Below are positions 50,698-60,564 of a stretch of DNA of 64,000 nucleotides, piece by piece. This stretch comes from Minwuia sp. Lineage in GTDB: Bacteria > Pseudomonadota > Alphaproteobacteria > Minwuiales > Minwuiaceae. The stretch is taken from contig JARGPL010000007.1 in the NCBI GenBank assembly GCA_029210175.1, forward strand, positions 1-64,000. Reading direction: 5' to 3'. The notes beneath the pieces are model-generated. The model ran no database searches and was not told where the DNA came from. It saw only the letters and a list, made by a program, of their open reading frames with translations. A program made the position numbers and the translations under genes. Numbering within the stretch: the stretch's first letter is position 1; every line of letters starts with the position of its first letter.

Positions 50698-50719
50698 ATC
50701 CGTAACGAAAGTTACGATT
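50698..50719. promoter_or_regulatory. TetR operator site A (ATCCGTAA-N6-TTACGATT)
   Basis: The inverted arms are at 50698-50705 and 50712-50719, separated by CGAAAG; only the last two bases of the right arm deviate from perfect symmetry. It lies 25 bp before the TetR start codon. The same arms recur at 51242-51263, which makes a shared regulator likely. Confidence 0.65.
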
Positions 50720-50831
50720 TCTCGCAATGCGGGCCTGATGGCCACTGTCGGCAAGGCGCGAAGCCGCCGGCCAGATGCCGCCGTACCTGGCCCAGAGCCC
50801 GGCGCCGGCCATGCCAAACGGAATGGCAAGC

Positions 50832-51131
50832 CTATCCCAGATGTTTGATCTCGCGCTGGATCGACCATTCGATCAGTTCCGACCAGATGGTCACGGCCAG
50901 ATCCTCATCCAGGCCGACGGTCGTCGCTTTCGATTTCACATTGTCCAGCACTGCCGCCACACGGTCGACCGTTCTGGCCGGAAGACCTTCGATCCGCTTG
51001 AGATCGACTGCACGGTCGATGTAGCGGCTTCGCGTCGCAAGCAGGTCAAGCAGCATCGTGTCGATGGCATCGATCTGCTGGCGAAGCTCGGCCATGGATT
51101 CGCAGGCCGATGGTTCGGTGAGCTTGGTCAT
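50832..51131 (-). CDS. Chorismate mutase (AroQ type, short)
   Basis: The 99-aa all-helical protein has the AroQ pattern: MAELRQQIDAIDTMLLDLLATRSRYIDRAVDLKR (residues 13-46), with Arg and Glu/Asp positions of the first helix, and later VAAVLDNVKSKATTVGLDEDLAVTIWSELIEWSIQREI. It rearranges chorismate to prephenate for Phe and Tyr synthesis, or serves in PchB-like lyase reactions (isochorismate), which the sequence alone does not separate. The ATG at 51131 starts the domain. Its upstream region carries operator site B. Confidence 0.85.
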   Translation of the reverse strand: MTKLTEPSACESMAELRQQIDAIDTMLLDLLATRSRYIDRAVDLKRIEGLPARTVDRVAAVLDNVKSKATTVGLDEDLAVTIWSELIEWSIQREIKHLG

Positions 51132-51241
51132 GTTGCAATCCTCGGGTCTGAATTTCCGGGTCGGCTGACAGTCGGTGCTGGCGCGGCTTGTCCCGTTCTC
51201 TTCACCAACCACGGTCCCGGTGTCATTTCGCGATTGATCAT

Positions 51242-51263
51242 ATCCGTAACTTGCATTACGGAT
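51242..51263. promoter_or_regulatory. TetR operator site B (ATCCGTAA-N6-TTACGGAT), between chorismate mutase and LysE exporter
   Basis: The arms 51242-51249 and 51256-51263 are perfectly complementary over eight bases around CTTGCA. It is 111 bp before the chorismate mutase start (minus) and 94 bp before the LysE start (plus). A half site (CCGTAA, 51272-51277) follows. The match with site A at 50698 suggests control by the TetR gene at 50068. Confidence 0.7.
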
Positions 51264-51356
51264 ACATGCAACCGTAATCTCGAATACGCCTGAAGGAATT
51301 GCCATGAATCACGCCCACTGCCTGACATACGCTGCCCCGATGGGGGTGCTGAACTG

Positions 51357-51992
51357 ATGGATCTGTCCCTGCTGGCATTCTGCGTGGTGGTTCTTGTCAC
51401 TGTCGCGACACCGGGTCCGACTGTCCTGCTGGCGCTGACCAACGGGTCACGCTTCGGCCTTGCCCGTGCCTGGGCCGGGATCGCCGGTGCGGGCCTGTCC
51501 GACCTTGTCCTGATCACGGCGGCTGCGGCGGGGCTGGGCGCCATCCTTGCTACCTCGGCCTTCTGGTTTTCCGTGGTGAAATGGCTGGGCGTGGCCTACC
51601 TGGCCTGGATCGGTGTGCAGATGATCAGATCGGCGTCAGGCCCCGGCGACGCACCGGGGGGCGCGGCTGGCAAGCAAGGCGCGGGCGCACCGTCGCGCAT
51701 CTTCCGGAAGAGCTTCCTCGTGGCGATCACCAACCCCAAGGGCTACATCTTCTTCGCTGCCTTCCTGCCACAGTTCGTCGATCTGGCGCAGCCGCTTGCC
51801 GGGCAATACGTCACGCTGGCACTCATCTTCGTGCTGATCGACGTGGCCGTCATGACGGCCTATGCGATCGCCGGCGTGAACGCGATGCGGTTCCTGCGCG
51901 CCAGGGGCGCAATGTGGCTGGAGCGTTGTTGCGGTGCCGTCATGCTCACCCTGGCGGGTGGGCTGGCGCTCTACAAGGGCGCGCAGGTGTGA
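51357..51992 (+). CDS. LysE/RhtB-family amino acid exporter
   Basis: The 211-aa membrane protein has about six hydrophobic helices and the LysE-family N-terminal VVLVTVATPGPTVLLALTNGSRFGLARAWAGIAGAG (about residues 10-45), with the TPGP motif, and FRKSFLVAITNPKGYIFFAAFLPQF (about 118-142). These proteins export lysine, homoserine, threonine or similar compounds. Here it is divergent from chorismate mutase across TetR site B, so an aromatic compound or amino acid substrate is conceivable but unproved. Confidence 0.87.
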   Translation: MDLSLLAFCVVVLVTVATPGPTVLLALTNGSRFGLARAWAGIAGAGLSDLVLITAAAAGLGAILATSAFWFSVVKWLGVAYLAWIGVQMIRSASGPGDAPGGAAGKQGAGAPSRIFRKSFLVAITNPKGYIFFAAFLPQFVDLAQPLAGQYVTLALIFVLIDVAVMTAYAIAGVNAMRFLRARGAMWLERCCGAVMLTLAGGLALYKGAQV

Positions 51993-52023
51993 GCTTTCGC
52001 CGGAAGGTGAAAGCGCACGCGCA

Positions 52024-53097
52024 TCACCCGGCTTTCATGACCTTTTCCGCCTGCGCCCAGGCAAATTCGGCCAGCGGGCGGATGCGGGCAACCTGTTCCC
52101 TGGCATGGTCGGAGGCCGCGGTGCCATCCCGCACCCGACCGGCAATGCCCTGCAGGATCGCGGCAATGCGGAACATGTTGTAGGCGAGGTAATAATCCCA
52201 GTTGTCGATGCCGGTGCGGCCCGTGCGCTTGCAGTAGGCGGAGACATAGGCGTCTTCGTCAGGAATACCGAGGGCGGCAAGATCCAGCCCGCCAATGCCC
52301 CGGAACAGGGCCGGAGGCAGACGCCAGCTCATCACGTGATAGGCAAAGTCGGCCAGCGGATCGCCAAGGGTCGAAATCTCCCAGTCCAGCACCGCAACGA
52401 TGCGCGGTTCGGTCGGGTGAAACATCAGGTTGTCGAGGCGATAATCCCCATGCACGACCGTCGTGGCGTCCGATTCCGGCACGTTGGCCGGCAGCCATTC
52501 CATCAGGCGATCCATCTCGGGGATCTTGTCGGTTTCCGACAGCTTGTACTGTTTCGACCAGCGCGACACCTGGCGCAGCACGTAGTTGCCGGGACGCCCG
52601 AAATCCTCCAGCCCCACAGCCTTGTAATCGACTGAATGCAGCCGGGCGATGACGTCGTTCATGGCATCGTAGTAGGGCGCGCGCTCATCGCGATCCAGGT
52701 GGGCCAGGCTCTGGTCCCAGATCACCCGTCCTTCCACGAGGTCCATGACGTAGAAGATCGTGCCGATGACGTCCTCGTCCTCGCACAGGCACCAGGTCTT
52801 GGCGACCGGCACGTCGGTGTGGGCACCCAGCGCCGTCAGCACCTTGTATTCGCGGTCCACGGCATGGGCGGACGGCAGCAGCTTCCCCGGCGGCTTGCGG
52901 CGCAGCACGAATTCACGGCCACCGGCACGCAGCGCATAGGTCGGGTTGGACTGTCCGCCCTTGAATTGCCTGACCACCAGGTCGCCGGAATAGCCTTCGA
53001 CGTTTTCCTTCATGTAGGCGGCAAGTGCGCCCTCATCGAACTGGAAGCGTTCGTCGACTTCCTTCGTGCCCGAAAACATGTTGCTGGGATCGCTCAT
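52024..53097 (-). CDS. Phosphotransferase family protein (ACAD10-like, APH fold)
   Basis: The 357-aa protein has the aminoglycoside-phosphotransferase/choline-kinase fold: VRQFKGGQSNPTYALRAGGREFVLRRKPPGKLLPSAHAVDREYKVLTAL (ATP-binding lobe, residues 42-90), the catalytic loop VVHGDYRLDNLMFHPTEPRIVAVLDWEISTLGDPLADFAYH (about residues 216-256). This group is usually encoded with acyl-CoA dehydrogenases and may phosphorylate hydroxyacyl compounds; it is not a resistance gene. No acyl-CoA dehydrogenase is adjacent. Confidence 0.87.
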   Translation of the reverse strand: MSDPSNMFSGTKEVDERFQFDEGALAAYMKENVEGYSGDLVVRQFKGGQSNPTYALRAGGREFVLRRKPPGKLLPSAHAVDREYKVLTALGAHTDVPVAKTWCLCEDEDVIGTIFYVMDLVEGRVIWDQSLAHLDRDERAPYYDAMNDVIARLHSVDYKAVGLEDFGRPGNYVLRQVSRWSKQYKLSETDKIPEMDRLMEWLPANVPESDATTVVHGDYRLDNLMFHPTEPRIVAVLDWEISTLGDPLADFAYHVMSWRLPPALFRGIGGLDLAALGIPDEDAYVSAYCKRTGRTGIDNWDYYLAYNMFRIAAILQGIAGRVRDGTAASDHAREQVARIRPLAEFAWAQAEKVMKAG

Positions 53098-53240
53098 GAT
53101 CTTCCTCCCCCGAGAAATCTTGGCCGAGAACCGTTGCCTGCCTTACAGCATATCCAAGCTGGCGCCACAATGTCAGGGTCGGTGATGACCGGACCGTTCA
53201 CGCCGCGAACGGCCAACAGGCGCATCCAACCCCTGACGGA

Positions 53241-53699
53241 TCAGGTCAGCAGGTTCTTCATGGTCTGGCTGGCGCGACCCATGTCGACACGCCCGGCATA
53301 GCGATCCTTCAGAACCCCCATGCAGCGCCCCATGTCCTTCAGGCCGGTTGCCCCGAGTTCCTGCTTCACCTTGGCCGCAGCCGCCGCCACCTCATCCGAT
53401 GACAGCTGTTTCGGCAGGTAATCCTCGATCACCCTGATCTCGGCAAGTTCCTGCTCCGCCAGATCCATGCGCGCGCCTTCTTCATACATGCGCACCGATT
53501 CGCGGCGTTGTTTCACCATCTTGGCCATGATCAGCAGGATCTGGTCGTCGGTGACATCAGCGTCGCCGCTGCCGCCCCGCGCCGCGATCTCCTGCTCCTT
53601 AACCGCAGCAAGGATAAGGCGCAGTGTTCCCACCCGCCGCGCATCCTTGTCACGCATCGCCATCTTCAGATCTTCGTTCAGTCGCTGTCGCAACATCAT
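53241..53699 (-). CDS. GatB/YqeY domain-containing protein
   Basis: The 152-aa protein has the YqeY pattern: LRQRLNEDLKMAMRDKDARRVGTLRLILAAVKEQEI at the N-terminus, VKQRRESVRMYEEGARMDLAEQELAEIRVIEDYLPKQLS in the centre, and ATGLKDMGRCMGVLKDRYAGRVDMGRAS at the end. It resembles the tRNA-binding tail of the amidotransferase subunit GatB, but free YqeY proteins have no settled function. Start is one of two adjacent ATGs at 53699/53696. It is divergent from carA. Confidence 0.9.
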   Translation of the reverse strand: MMLRQRLNEDLKMAMRDKDARRVGTLRLILAAVKEQEIAARGGSGDADVTDDQILLIMAKMVKQRRESVRMYEEGARMDLAEQELAEIRVIEDYLPKQLSSDEVAAAAAKVKQELGATGLKDMGRCMGVLKDRYAGRVDMGRASQTMKNLLT

Positions 53700-53916
53700 G
53701 GGACCCCCAATCAACAAGCGGCGGACTCTAGACCAATATGCCGCAATCGGCAAATTCTCTATTTTCTCCAACACATTGATTTTGCTTGATCTTTTACTTC
53801 GGGCGATGGGTTGACCCGACCCGGTGGAATCACTATCTTCCGGCAACTTTGCGCTGGCGACACGTGCCATGTGCCCCGCCTTCATACCGCCCCCTTGCCC
53901 ATCAGGTCCGCGACCA

Positions 53917-55104
53917 ATGACCGAACTGAACACGACAGCCTCGCCGACGCCCACACCGGGCGACGGTCCATTGGCCACGGCTGCGCTCGCGCTGGCTGAT
54001 GGCACCATCCTGTATGGTCACGGAATTGGCGCGGTCGGCACCACGGTGGGGGAGGTCTGTTTCAACACCTCCATGACCGGGTATCAGGAAATCCTGACCG
54101 ATCCGTCCTATGCCGGACAGATCATCACCTTCACCTTCCCCCATGTCGGCAATGTCGGCACGAATGACGAGGACATGGAGACCGCGACCACGTCGGCACG
54201 CGGCCTGATCATCCGGATGGACATCACGGAGCCATCGAACTGGCGCGCCACCCGGCATCTGGATGCCTGGCTGAAGTCACGCAACCTGATCGGCATCGCA
54301 GGCATCGATACCCGCGCCCTGACCCGCCGCATCCGCGATGGCGGCCCACCGACCGGCATGATCACCCACGCAAAGGACGGCAATTTCGACACCGCAGCCA
54401 TGATCGCCGAGGCACAGGCATGGCCGGGGCTGGAGGGGATGGACCTGGCGAAGGACGTCACCGGCACCCAGACCCGCACATGGACCCAGGGTGACTGGAC
54501 ACTTGGCCAGGGCTATGCGGAGGCTGGCAAGCCGAAACGCCGGGTCGTGGCCATCGACTATGGCTGCAAGCTGAACATCCTGCGCTGCCTGGTGGATGCG
54601 GGCTGCGAGGTGACTGTCGTTCCGGCGAACACGACCGCCGAAGACGTCCTTTCCCACAAACCCGACGGCATCTTCCTGTCCAACGGCCCGGGCGATCCGG
54701 CGGCGACCGGCGCATACGCGGTGCCGGTCATCAAGGATCTGATCGCCAGCGGCAAGCCGATCTTCGGCATCTGCCTCGGCCACCAGATGCTGTCGCTGGC
54801 GCTGGGCTGCACCACGCAGAAGATGGACCGCGGCCACCGCGGCGCCAACCAGCCGGTGCAGGACCTGACCACCGGCAAGGTGGAGATCACAAGCCAGAAC
54901 CACGGCTTCGTCACCATGCGCGATAGCCTGCCTGCCGGCGTGACGGAAACCCACACATCCCTGTTCGACGGGGTTCTGGAAGGACTGCGCCTGGACGGCA
55001 AGCCGGTCTTCTCCGTCCAGTACCACCCGGAAGCCAGCCCGGGACCGCGCGACTCGCACTACCTGTTCAAACGCTTCACGGACATGATCGACGCCAATGC
55101 CTAA
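53917..55104 (+). CDS. carA: Carbamoyl phosphate synthase small subunit
   Basis: The 395-aa protein has the CPSase small domain ([35 protein letters not shown]) and the class I glutamine amidotransferase domain from about residue 205, with [10 protein letters not shown], the nucleophile Cys about 286 in [15 protein letters not shown] and the His-Glu pair in [11 protein letters not shown]. It supplies ammonia from glutamine to CarB for arginine and pyrimidine synthesis. ATG at 53917 opens the conserved protein; the frame is open 31 codons more. The 217 bp between yqeY and carA hold no recognised site. Confidence 0.93.
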   Translation: MTELNTTASPTPTPGDGPLATAALALADGTILYGHGIGAVGTTVGEVCFNTSMTGYQEILTDPSYAGQIITFTFPHVGNVGTNDEDMETATTSARGLIIRMDITEPSNWRATRHLDAWLKSRNLIGIAGIDTRALTRRIRDGGPPTGMITHAKDGNFDTAAMIAEAQAWPGLEGMDLAKDVTGTQTRTWTQGDWTLGQGYAEAGKPKRRVVAIDYGCKLNILRCLVDAGCEVTVVPANTTAEDVLSHKPDGIFLSNGPGDPAATGAYAVPVIKDLIASGKPIFGICLGHQMLSLALGCTTQKMDRGHRGANQPVQDLTTGKVEITSQNHGFVTMRDSLPAGVTETHTSLFDGVLEGLRLDGKPVFSVQYHPEASPGPRDSHYLFKRFTDMIDANA

Positions 55105-58100
55105 ACGCACCGACATACGATCCATCATGATCATCGGGGCGGGGCCGATCGTTATCGGCCAGGCCTGCGAGTTCGATTATTCCGGCACCCAGGCCTGCAA
55201 GGCGCTCAGGGAGGAGGGATACCGGATCATTCTGGTCAACTCCAACCCCGCCACCATCATGACGGATCCGGAATTCGCCGACGCCACCTATGTGGAGCCG
55301 GTGACACCGGAAGTGGTCGCCAAGATCATCGAGAAGGAACGCCCGGACGCCCTGCTGCCCACCATGGGCGGACAGACGGCGCTGAACACCGCGCTGGCAC
55401 TGGCCGATGACGGTACCCTGGAACGGCTGGGTGTCGAACTGATCGGTGCCAGGCAGGAAGCCATCGCCATGGCGGAGGACCGGGACCTGTTCCGCGCCGC
55501 CATGACCCGCATTGGCCTGGCCATGCCGAAGAGCGCCATTGTCGAGACCCTGGCCGAGGGCCGTGACGTGATGGCGGAAATCGGCCTGCCAGCCGTCATC
55601 CGCCCGTCCTTCACCATGGGCGGCACCGGCGGCGGCATCGCCTACAACCGCGACGAATTCGAACAGATCGTCGCCAGCGGGCTGGACGCATCCCCCACCA
55701 CGCAGGTTCTGGTCGAGGAATCGGTGCTGGGCTGGAAGGAATACGAGATGGAGGTGGTCCGCGACCATGCGGACAACTGCATCATCATCTGTTCCATCGA
55801 GAACGTGGACCCCATGGGCATCCACACCGGTGATTCGATCACGGTCGCGCCTGCGCTGACCCTGACCGACAAGGAATACCAGATCATGCGCGACGCCTCG
55901 ATTGCGGTGCTGCGGGAGATCGGGGTGGATACCGGTGGCTCGAACGTGCAGTTCGCGGTCAATCCCGATAACGGGAACCTGGTGGTGATCGAGATGAATC
56001 CGCGCGTGTCGCGGTCGTCGGCGCTGGCATCCAAGGCAACCGGTTTTCCCATCGCCAAGGTCGCGGCCAAGCTGGCCGTCGGCTACACGCTGGATGAACT
56101 GAGCAACGACATCACCAAGGTGACGCCGGCCAGTTTCGAGCCGACCATCGATTATGTCGTCACCAAGATCCCGCGGTTCACGTTCGAGAAATTTGCCGGG
56201 GCAGAGCCGTACCTGACCACATCCATGAAGTCGGTGGGTGAGGCCATGGCCATTGGCCGCAACTTCCAGGAAAGCCTGCAGAAAGCGCTGCGGTCCATGG
56301 AAACAGGGCTGGACGGGCTGGATGACCAGTTGATCGAAGGCGATGATGAGGACGCGCTGATCGCCGCCCTTGGCCGCCCGACGCCGGATCGCCTGCTGAT
56401 GACGGCGGAGGCGCTGCGCTTCGGTATCGAAAAGGACCGCATTGTCCGCATCACCCGCTACGACCCATGGTTCGTCGACCAGCTGGATGAGATCGTGACA
56501 GCGGAAGGCCGGGTCCGCGAAGAGGGCCTGCCGACCACGCCCTGGGGCTGGTTGCAGTTGAAGAAGATGGGCTTTGGCGACGCCCGGATCGCCAAGCTGG
56601 CCCGGACATCCGAAGCCAGGGTCGCCGGGGCACGCCGCATGGCCGGCGTCACCGCGATCTACAAGCGCATCGACACCTGCGCGGGCGAGTTCGAGTCCGC
56701 CACGCCGTACATGTATTCGACCTATGAGGGCTTCCCCTCCCCCACTGGTGAGATCACCGGCGGTGAGTGCGAATCACGCCCCACCGACCGGCGCAAGATC
56801 ATCATCCTTGGTGGCGGCCCGAACCGGATCGGTCAGGGTATCGAGTTCGATTATTGTTGTGTCCATGCCTGCTTCGCGCTGAAGGAAGCGGGCTACGAGA
56901 CCATCATGATCAACTGTAATCCGGAAACCGTTTCGACGGACTATGACACCTCTGACCGGCTGTATTTCGAGCCACTGACCATCGAGACGGTGCTGGAGAT
57001 CGTGCGGACGGAAGAACAGTCCGGCGAAGTGGTCGGCGTGATCGTGCAGTTCGGTGGCCAGACCCCGCTGCGCCTGGCGCAGGGGCTGCTCGACGCGGGT
57101 GTGCCGATCCTCGGCACGTCCGTGGACGCCATCGATCTGGCAGAAGACCGTGACCGGTTCCAGGATCTGCTGCAGCGCCTCGACCTGCGCCAGCCGCCCA
57201 ATGGCATTGCCCGCAGCAATGAAGAGGCGAAGGCCGTGGCCGAACGGCTCGGCTTCCCGGTGCTGCTGCGTCCGTCCTATGTGCTGGGCGGACGGGCGAT
57301 GGAAATCGTCCACGACATGCCGGGCCTTGAACGCTATGTGCGGGAAGCTGTCCGGGTATCCGGCACCAGCCCGGTGCTGGTTGATTCCTACCTTGGCAAT
57401 GCCACGGAAGTGGATGTGGATGTGTTGTGTGACGGCACGGATACCTTCGTTGCCGGGATCATGGAACATATCGAGGAAGCGGGCGTGCATTCGGGCGATT
57501 CGGCCTGTGCCCTGCCGCCCTATTCCCTCAGTGACGAGACGATTGCGGAGATCCGCCGCCAGTCCGACGTCCTGGCCCGCGCCCTGGGCGTTGTCGGCCT
57601 GATGAACGTGCAGTTCGCGGTGCAGGATCAGGTGGTCTACATCCTGGAGGTCAATCCCCGCGCCTCACGCACGGTGCCCTTTGTTGCCAAGACCATCGGC
57701 AAGCCGATCGCCAAGATCGCGGCGCGGCTGATGGCGGGCGAGAAGCTGGCGGATTTCGATCTGCCTGCCGATGCGCTGGACCTGGATTACGTGGCGATCA
57801 AGGAAGCTGTCTTCCCGTTCGCCCGCTTCCCCGGTGTCGATGTGATCCTGGGGCCTGAAATGCGTTCCACGGGTGAGGTCATGGGTCTGGCCCGGGACTT
57901 CGAGATGGCATTCCTGAAATCCCAGCTGGGCAGCGGCACGCGCCTGCCGGACTCGGGCACCGTGTTCATTTCCGTTCAGGACTCGGACAAGACGATGTTT
58001 GCCGAACTGGGCCGCGACCTGGTGGCCATGGGCTTTTCCCTGGTCGGGACCCATGGCACGGCGCGCTATCTGACGGACCACGGTGCGGCCTGCAAGCCGA

Positions 58101-58345
58101 TCAACAAGGTGCTTGAGGGTCGGCCCCACATCGTCGATGCGATCAAGAACGGTCAGGTTCAGCTGGTGATCAACACCACCGACGGGGAACAGGCGATCCG
58201 CGATTCCTTCTCGCTGCGCCGGACCGCATTGCAGGAACGGGTGCCATACTACACGACCGCCGCCGGGGCGCGTGCCGCCATTCAGGCGATGAAGGCGTTG
58301 AAGACCGGTCGCCTTGAAGTCGCGCCCTTGCAGTCCTACTATTAA
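55097..58345 (+). CDS. carB: Carbamoyl phosphate synthase large subunit
   Basis: The 1082-aa protein is full length. It has two homologous halves, each with an ATP-grasp module: [33 protein letters not shown] for the first and [33 protein letters not shown] for the second, with [11 protein letters not shown] and [12 protein letters not shown] as partner motifs. The last 150 residues are the MGS-type regulatory domain ([33 protein letters not shown]). The ATG at 55097 overlaps the carA end by eight bases. It makes carbamoyl phosphate with CarA. Confidence 0.95.
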   Translation: MPKRTDIRSIMIIGAGPIVIGQACEFDYSGTQACKALREEGYRIILVNSNPATIMTDPEFADATYVEPVTPEVVAKIIEKERPDALLPTMGGQTALNTALALADDGTLERLGVELIGARQEAIAMAEDRDLFRAAMTRIGLAMPKSAIVETLAEGRDVMAEIGLPAVIRPSFTMGGTGGGIAYNRDEFEQIVASGLDASPTTQVLVEESVLGWKEYEMEVVRDHADNCIIICSIENVDPMGIHTGDSITVAPALTLTDKEYQIMRDASIAVLREIGVDTGGSNVQFAVNPDNGNLVVIEMNPRVSRSSALASKATGFPIAKVAAKLAVGYTLDELSNDITKVTPASFEPTIDYVVTKIPRFTFEKFAGAEPYLTTSMKSVGEAMAIGRNFQESLQKALRSMETGLDGLDDQLIEGDDEDALIAALGRPTPDRLLMTAEALRFGIEKDRIVRITRYDPWFVDQLDEIVTAEGRVREEGLPTTPWGWLQLKKMGFGDARIAKLARTSEARVAGARRMAGVTAIYKRIDTCAGEFESATPYMYSTYEGFPSPTGEITGGECESRPTDRRKIIILGGGPNRIGQGIEFDYCCVHACFALKEAGYETIMINCNPETVSTDYDTSDRLYFEPLTIETVLEIVRTEEQSGEVVGVIVQFGGQTPLRLAQGLLDAGVPILGTSVDAIDLAEDRDRFQDLLQRLDLRQPPNGIARSNEEAKAVAERLGFPVLLRPSYVLGGRAMEIVHDMPGLERYVREAVRVSGTSPVLVDSYLGNATEVDVDVLCDGTDTFVAGIMEHIEEAGVHSGDSACALPPYSLSDETIAEIRRQSDVLARALGVVGLMNVQFAVQDQVVYILEVNPRASRTVPFVAKTIGKPIAKIAARLMAGEKLADFDLPADALDLDYVAIKEAVFPFARFPGVDVILGPEMRSTGEVMGLARDFEMAFLKSQLGSGTRLPDSGTVFISVQDSDKTMFAELGRDLVAMGFSLVGTHGTARYLTDHGAACKPINKVLEGRPHIVDAIKNGQVQLVINTTDGEQAIRDSFSLRRTALQERVPYYTTAAGARAAIQAMKALKTGRLEVAPLQSYY

Positions 58346-58420
58346 GCCTTCGATTGCGCCGGTAGCTGCCGATCAGCCGCCGGCGCTTGTGTCTCTCACG
58401 AGCCTGGAGAAGGTATCGGC

Positions 58421-58894
58421 GTGGAACGAGTACCGATGACACTGACGGGGCAGCAGCGCCTCGAAGTGGAACTCAAGAATCTGAAGTCCGTCGAGCGGCC
58501 CGCCGTCATTCAGGCGATTGCCGAGGCACGGGCGCACGGCGACCTGTCCGAAAACGCGGAATATCACGCGGCGAAGGAAAAGCAGGGCTTCATCGAGTCC
58601 CGGGTCCTGGTGCTCGAAAGCGCCTTGAGCCGGGCCGAAGTGATCGACACCACCAAGATGTCCGGCGACACGATCCGCTTTGGCGCGACGGTCGGTCTGG
58701 CGGATGCGGATACGGATGAGGAAAGCGAGTATCAGATCGTCGGCGTCGACGAAGCCGATATCGACAGCGGCCTGATCTCCATCACCAGCCCCCTCGCCCG
58801 CGCCCTGATCGGCAAGTCGGAGGGCGACACGGTCGACGTGCAGACCCCGCGGGGCGAGAAATCCTACGAGATCATCGGAGTGAAGTGGCGCTGA
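58421..58894 (+). CDS. greA: Transcription elongation factor GreA
   Basis: The 157-aa protein has the N-terminal coiled coil that reaches the RNA polymerase active site, with the acidic tip in [24 protein letters not shown] (about residues 39-62), and the C-terminal FKBP-like domain with [31 protein letters not shown]. GreA stimulates cleavage of backtracked transcripts. The start is a GTG at 58421 (MERVPMT, the usual alphaproteobacterial N-terminus), with GGAGAAGG upstream. Confidence 0.93.
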   Translation: MERVPMTLTGQQRLEVELKNLKSVERPAVIQAIAEARAHGDLSENAEYHAAKEKQGFIESRVLVLESALSRAEVIDTTKMSGDTIRFGATVGLADADTDEESEYQIVGVDEADIDSGLISITSPLARALIGKSEGDTVDVQTPRGEKSYEIIGVKWR

Positions 58895-58901
58895 GCCTCT
58901 G

Positions 58902-58929
58902 GATTGATCCCATGCTGGATGGATCGATC
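58902..58929. terminator. Hairpin between convergent greA and DUF2336 genes
   Basis: GATTGATCC (58902-58910) and GGATCGATC (58921-58929) pair over nine bases with one G-U pair and a 10-base loop. It lies in the 41-bp gap between the two convergent genes and may terminate both, although no U-run is present. Confidence 0.5.
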
Positions 58930-58935
58930 TGTCTC

Positions 58936-60093
58936 TCAGGCGCGCACCCTTGAGCCGCCGCCGGTGCCATCTGCCCGGCGACGCAAGCGGGCCAGGACCT
59001 CTTCGAGACCTGTCGGGCTGATGTTGCTGTATTCGTCGCTGATGCGGCTCACCAGCCGCCGGATGAAGGTTGCTTCATCCACGCCGCCCCGTCGGCTGCG
59101 GGCGGTATTGACCTCATCGCGTGCCACGCGGAAGGCGTGAAACATCATCGGTTCGAGCTTCGTTGCCTCATAGAGCCTGCGGAAACCGTCCAGCCCAGCG
59201 CCATCGACAGCGCCCCTCACCCGCTGTTCCGGCCACCCGCTCAGGGCGACCATGCCAGCCATGAAGAACTGATGGTCGCCACCTGCGAGTACCCGCAACA
59301 TCAGACTGGTGGTCAGCCGACCATCCGCCTTCATGCGTGTCGCCAGTGTTGCCACCTCAGCGACGTCATCGCTGTCCTTGATGATCGATGCAACGGACCG
59401 CTCCAGACCATGCACGAAGATGTCTTCGGCGAGGATCGGCGGCAGGTCGTTGCGGCGGACCAGCGTCTCCATCATCAGATCGGAAACGGTGCGGACGCAC
59501 TGTTCACTGACGGTCAGGGATACGATCTGTTCCGCAGTGGCGAGCGGCAATCCTGGGCGGGCCGCGACCGCGCCCATCACCTGTGTCGAGTCCGGGAACC
59601 GGTTCATGGCATGATTCAGGGCACCGGCCTGCACATCGGCACCCGTGTTGCGGACCAGCGTGCCGACCGCCGTTTCCGTGCCGACGGAGACTATCCGCTC
59701 CGACACGACAGCGCTGACGCTGTCCCGCCCGGCGACGGCAACCTGAAAGTCCTCACCCCGTTCCAGCTGTTCCAGCAACAGGGCGTCATCCAGCACCGAA
59801 GACAGGCGCACGATTGGCAGGGCGACCGAGTCAACATCCGCGATCAACCGCTCGATCATGGAACGGGGCAGCATGGGGGATTCGGCAATGTGCTCGGCCA
59901 GGGACTGACGCACGGTGGCCACTGAATCAGCGATCAGCTGATCAACCAGTTCCAGCGCCACCTTCAACTCGCCCGGCGACATGCCGGTCCGGTTCATCAG
60001 TTGCCCGACTTCTGCGGCAACCGTGGTCTTGTCGTCCGCTGAAAGGGCTCCCACGAGCCGCTGAACTTCGGAGGCGTCTATCTGAGCCGTCAT
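58936..60093 (-). CDS. DUF2336 domain-containing protein
   Basis: The 385-aa cytoplasmic protein is built from HEAT-like helical repeats: LIADSVATVRQSLAEHIAESPMLPRSMIERLIADVDSVALPIVRLSSVLDDALLLEQLERG (residues 50-110) is the DUF2336 core, followed by further helical repeats with VSERIV, NRFPDSTQVMGAVAARPGLP and LVRRNDLPPILAEDIF. The family is restricted largely to alphaproteobacteria and of unknown function. The ATG at 60093 is preceded by AGGAGA; an in-frame start six codons earlier is less likely. Confidence 0.85.
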   Translation of the reverse strand: MTAQIDASEVQRLVGALSADDKTTVAAEVGQLMNRTGMSPGELKVALELVDQLIADSVATVRQSLAEHIAESPMLPRSMIERLIADVDSVALPIVRLSSVLDDALLLEQLERGEDFQVAVAGRDSVSAVVSERIVSVGTETAVGTLVRNTGADVQAGALNHAMNRFPDSTQVMGAVAARPGLPLATAEQIVSLTVSEQCVRTVSDLMMETLVRRNDLPPILAEDIFVHGLERSVASIIKDSDDVAEVATLATRMKADGRLTTSLMLRVLAGGDHQFFMAGMVALSGWPEQRVRGAVDGAGLDGFRRLYEATKLEPMMFHAFRVARDEVNTARSRRGGVDEATFIRRLVSRISDEYSNISPTGLEEVLARLRRRADGTGGGSRVRA

Positions 60094-60179
60094 GCTGTGT
60101 CTCCTGATCAAGCATGACGATAGGACAGGCTGCTTAATGCACGATTAATGTGCAGGATCAGGGAAGCTTCTGCTATAAG

Positions 60180-60194
60180 GTCAGTATTGCTGAC
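60180..60194. promoter_or_regulatory. Dyad GTCAG-TATTG-CTGAC upstream of dksA-like / EamA operon
   Basis: Perfect 5+5 bp inverted repeat, 20 bp before the DksA-like start. It overlaps the region just after a possible -10 (TATAAG). Its reverse complement differs by one base from the dyad at 62120-62134 upstream of the LysE-type transporter gene. Confidence 0.55.
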
Positions 60195-60213
60195 ATTTTC
60201 CGGGGAGGCGGCA

Positions 60214-60564
60214 ATGGCGCTCAACATTGAAGACATGCGGCAGGAACTGGAGGCACGGCGTGAAGCCCTGACAGGCCTGAGTGCGCTTTCTGCTGAATCG
60301 CGCGGTGCCGTGGAACTGGACCAGTCGCGCGTCGGACGCCTTTCGCGGATGGACGCCATGCAACAGCAGGAAATGGCCAAGGCATCGGAAAGCCAGCGTG
60401 CGCAGCAGATCGTTCGGATCGACGCCGCCCTTGCACGGATCAGAAGCGATGATTTCGGCTTCTGCCTGGACTGTGGCGAGGAGATTGCGGAAAAGCGCCT
60501 GAGCGTCGATCCCGCGACACCACTGTGCATCGATTGTGCGAGCGGGCGCCCGGCGCATGGATGA
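60214..60564 (+). CDS. DksA/TraR-type C4 zinc-finger protein
   Basis: The 116-aa protein is a small DksA/TraR relative: a helical hairpin (residues 1-80) followed by a four-Cys zinc finger with Cys84, Cys87, Cys105 and Cys108 (CLDC...CIDC). It lacks the DxxDxA tip motif of full-length DksA and is shorter (116 versus about 150 aa), so it is closer to TraR or DksA2-like proteins. It probably binds the secondary channel of RNA polymerase. GGGGAGG precedes the ATG. The EamA gene overlaps its end by eight bases. Confidence 0.85.
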   Translation: MALNIEDMRQELEARREALTGLSALSAESRGAVELDQSRVGRLSRMDAMQQQEMAKASESQRAQQIVRIDAALARIRSDDFGFCLDCGEEIAEKRLSVDPATPLCIDCASGRPAHG

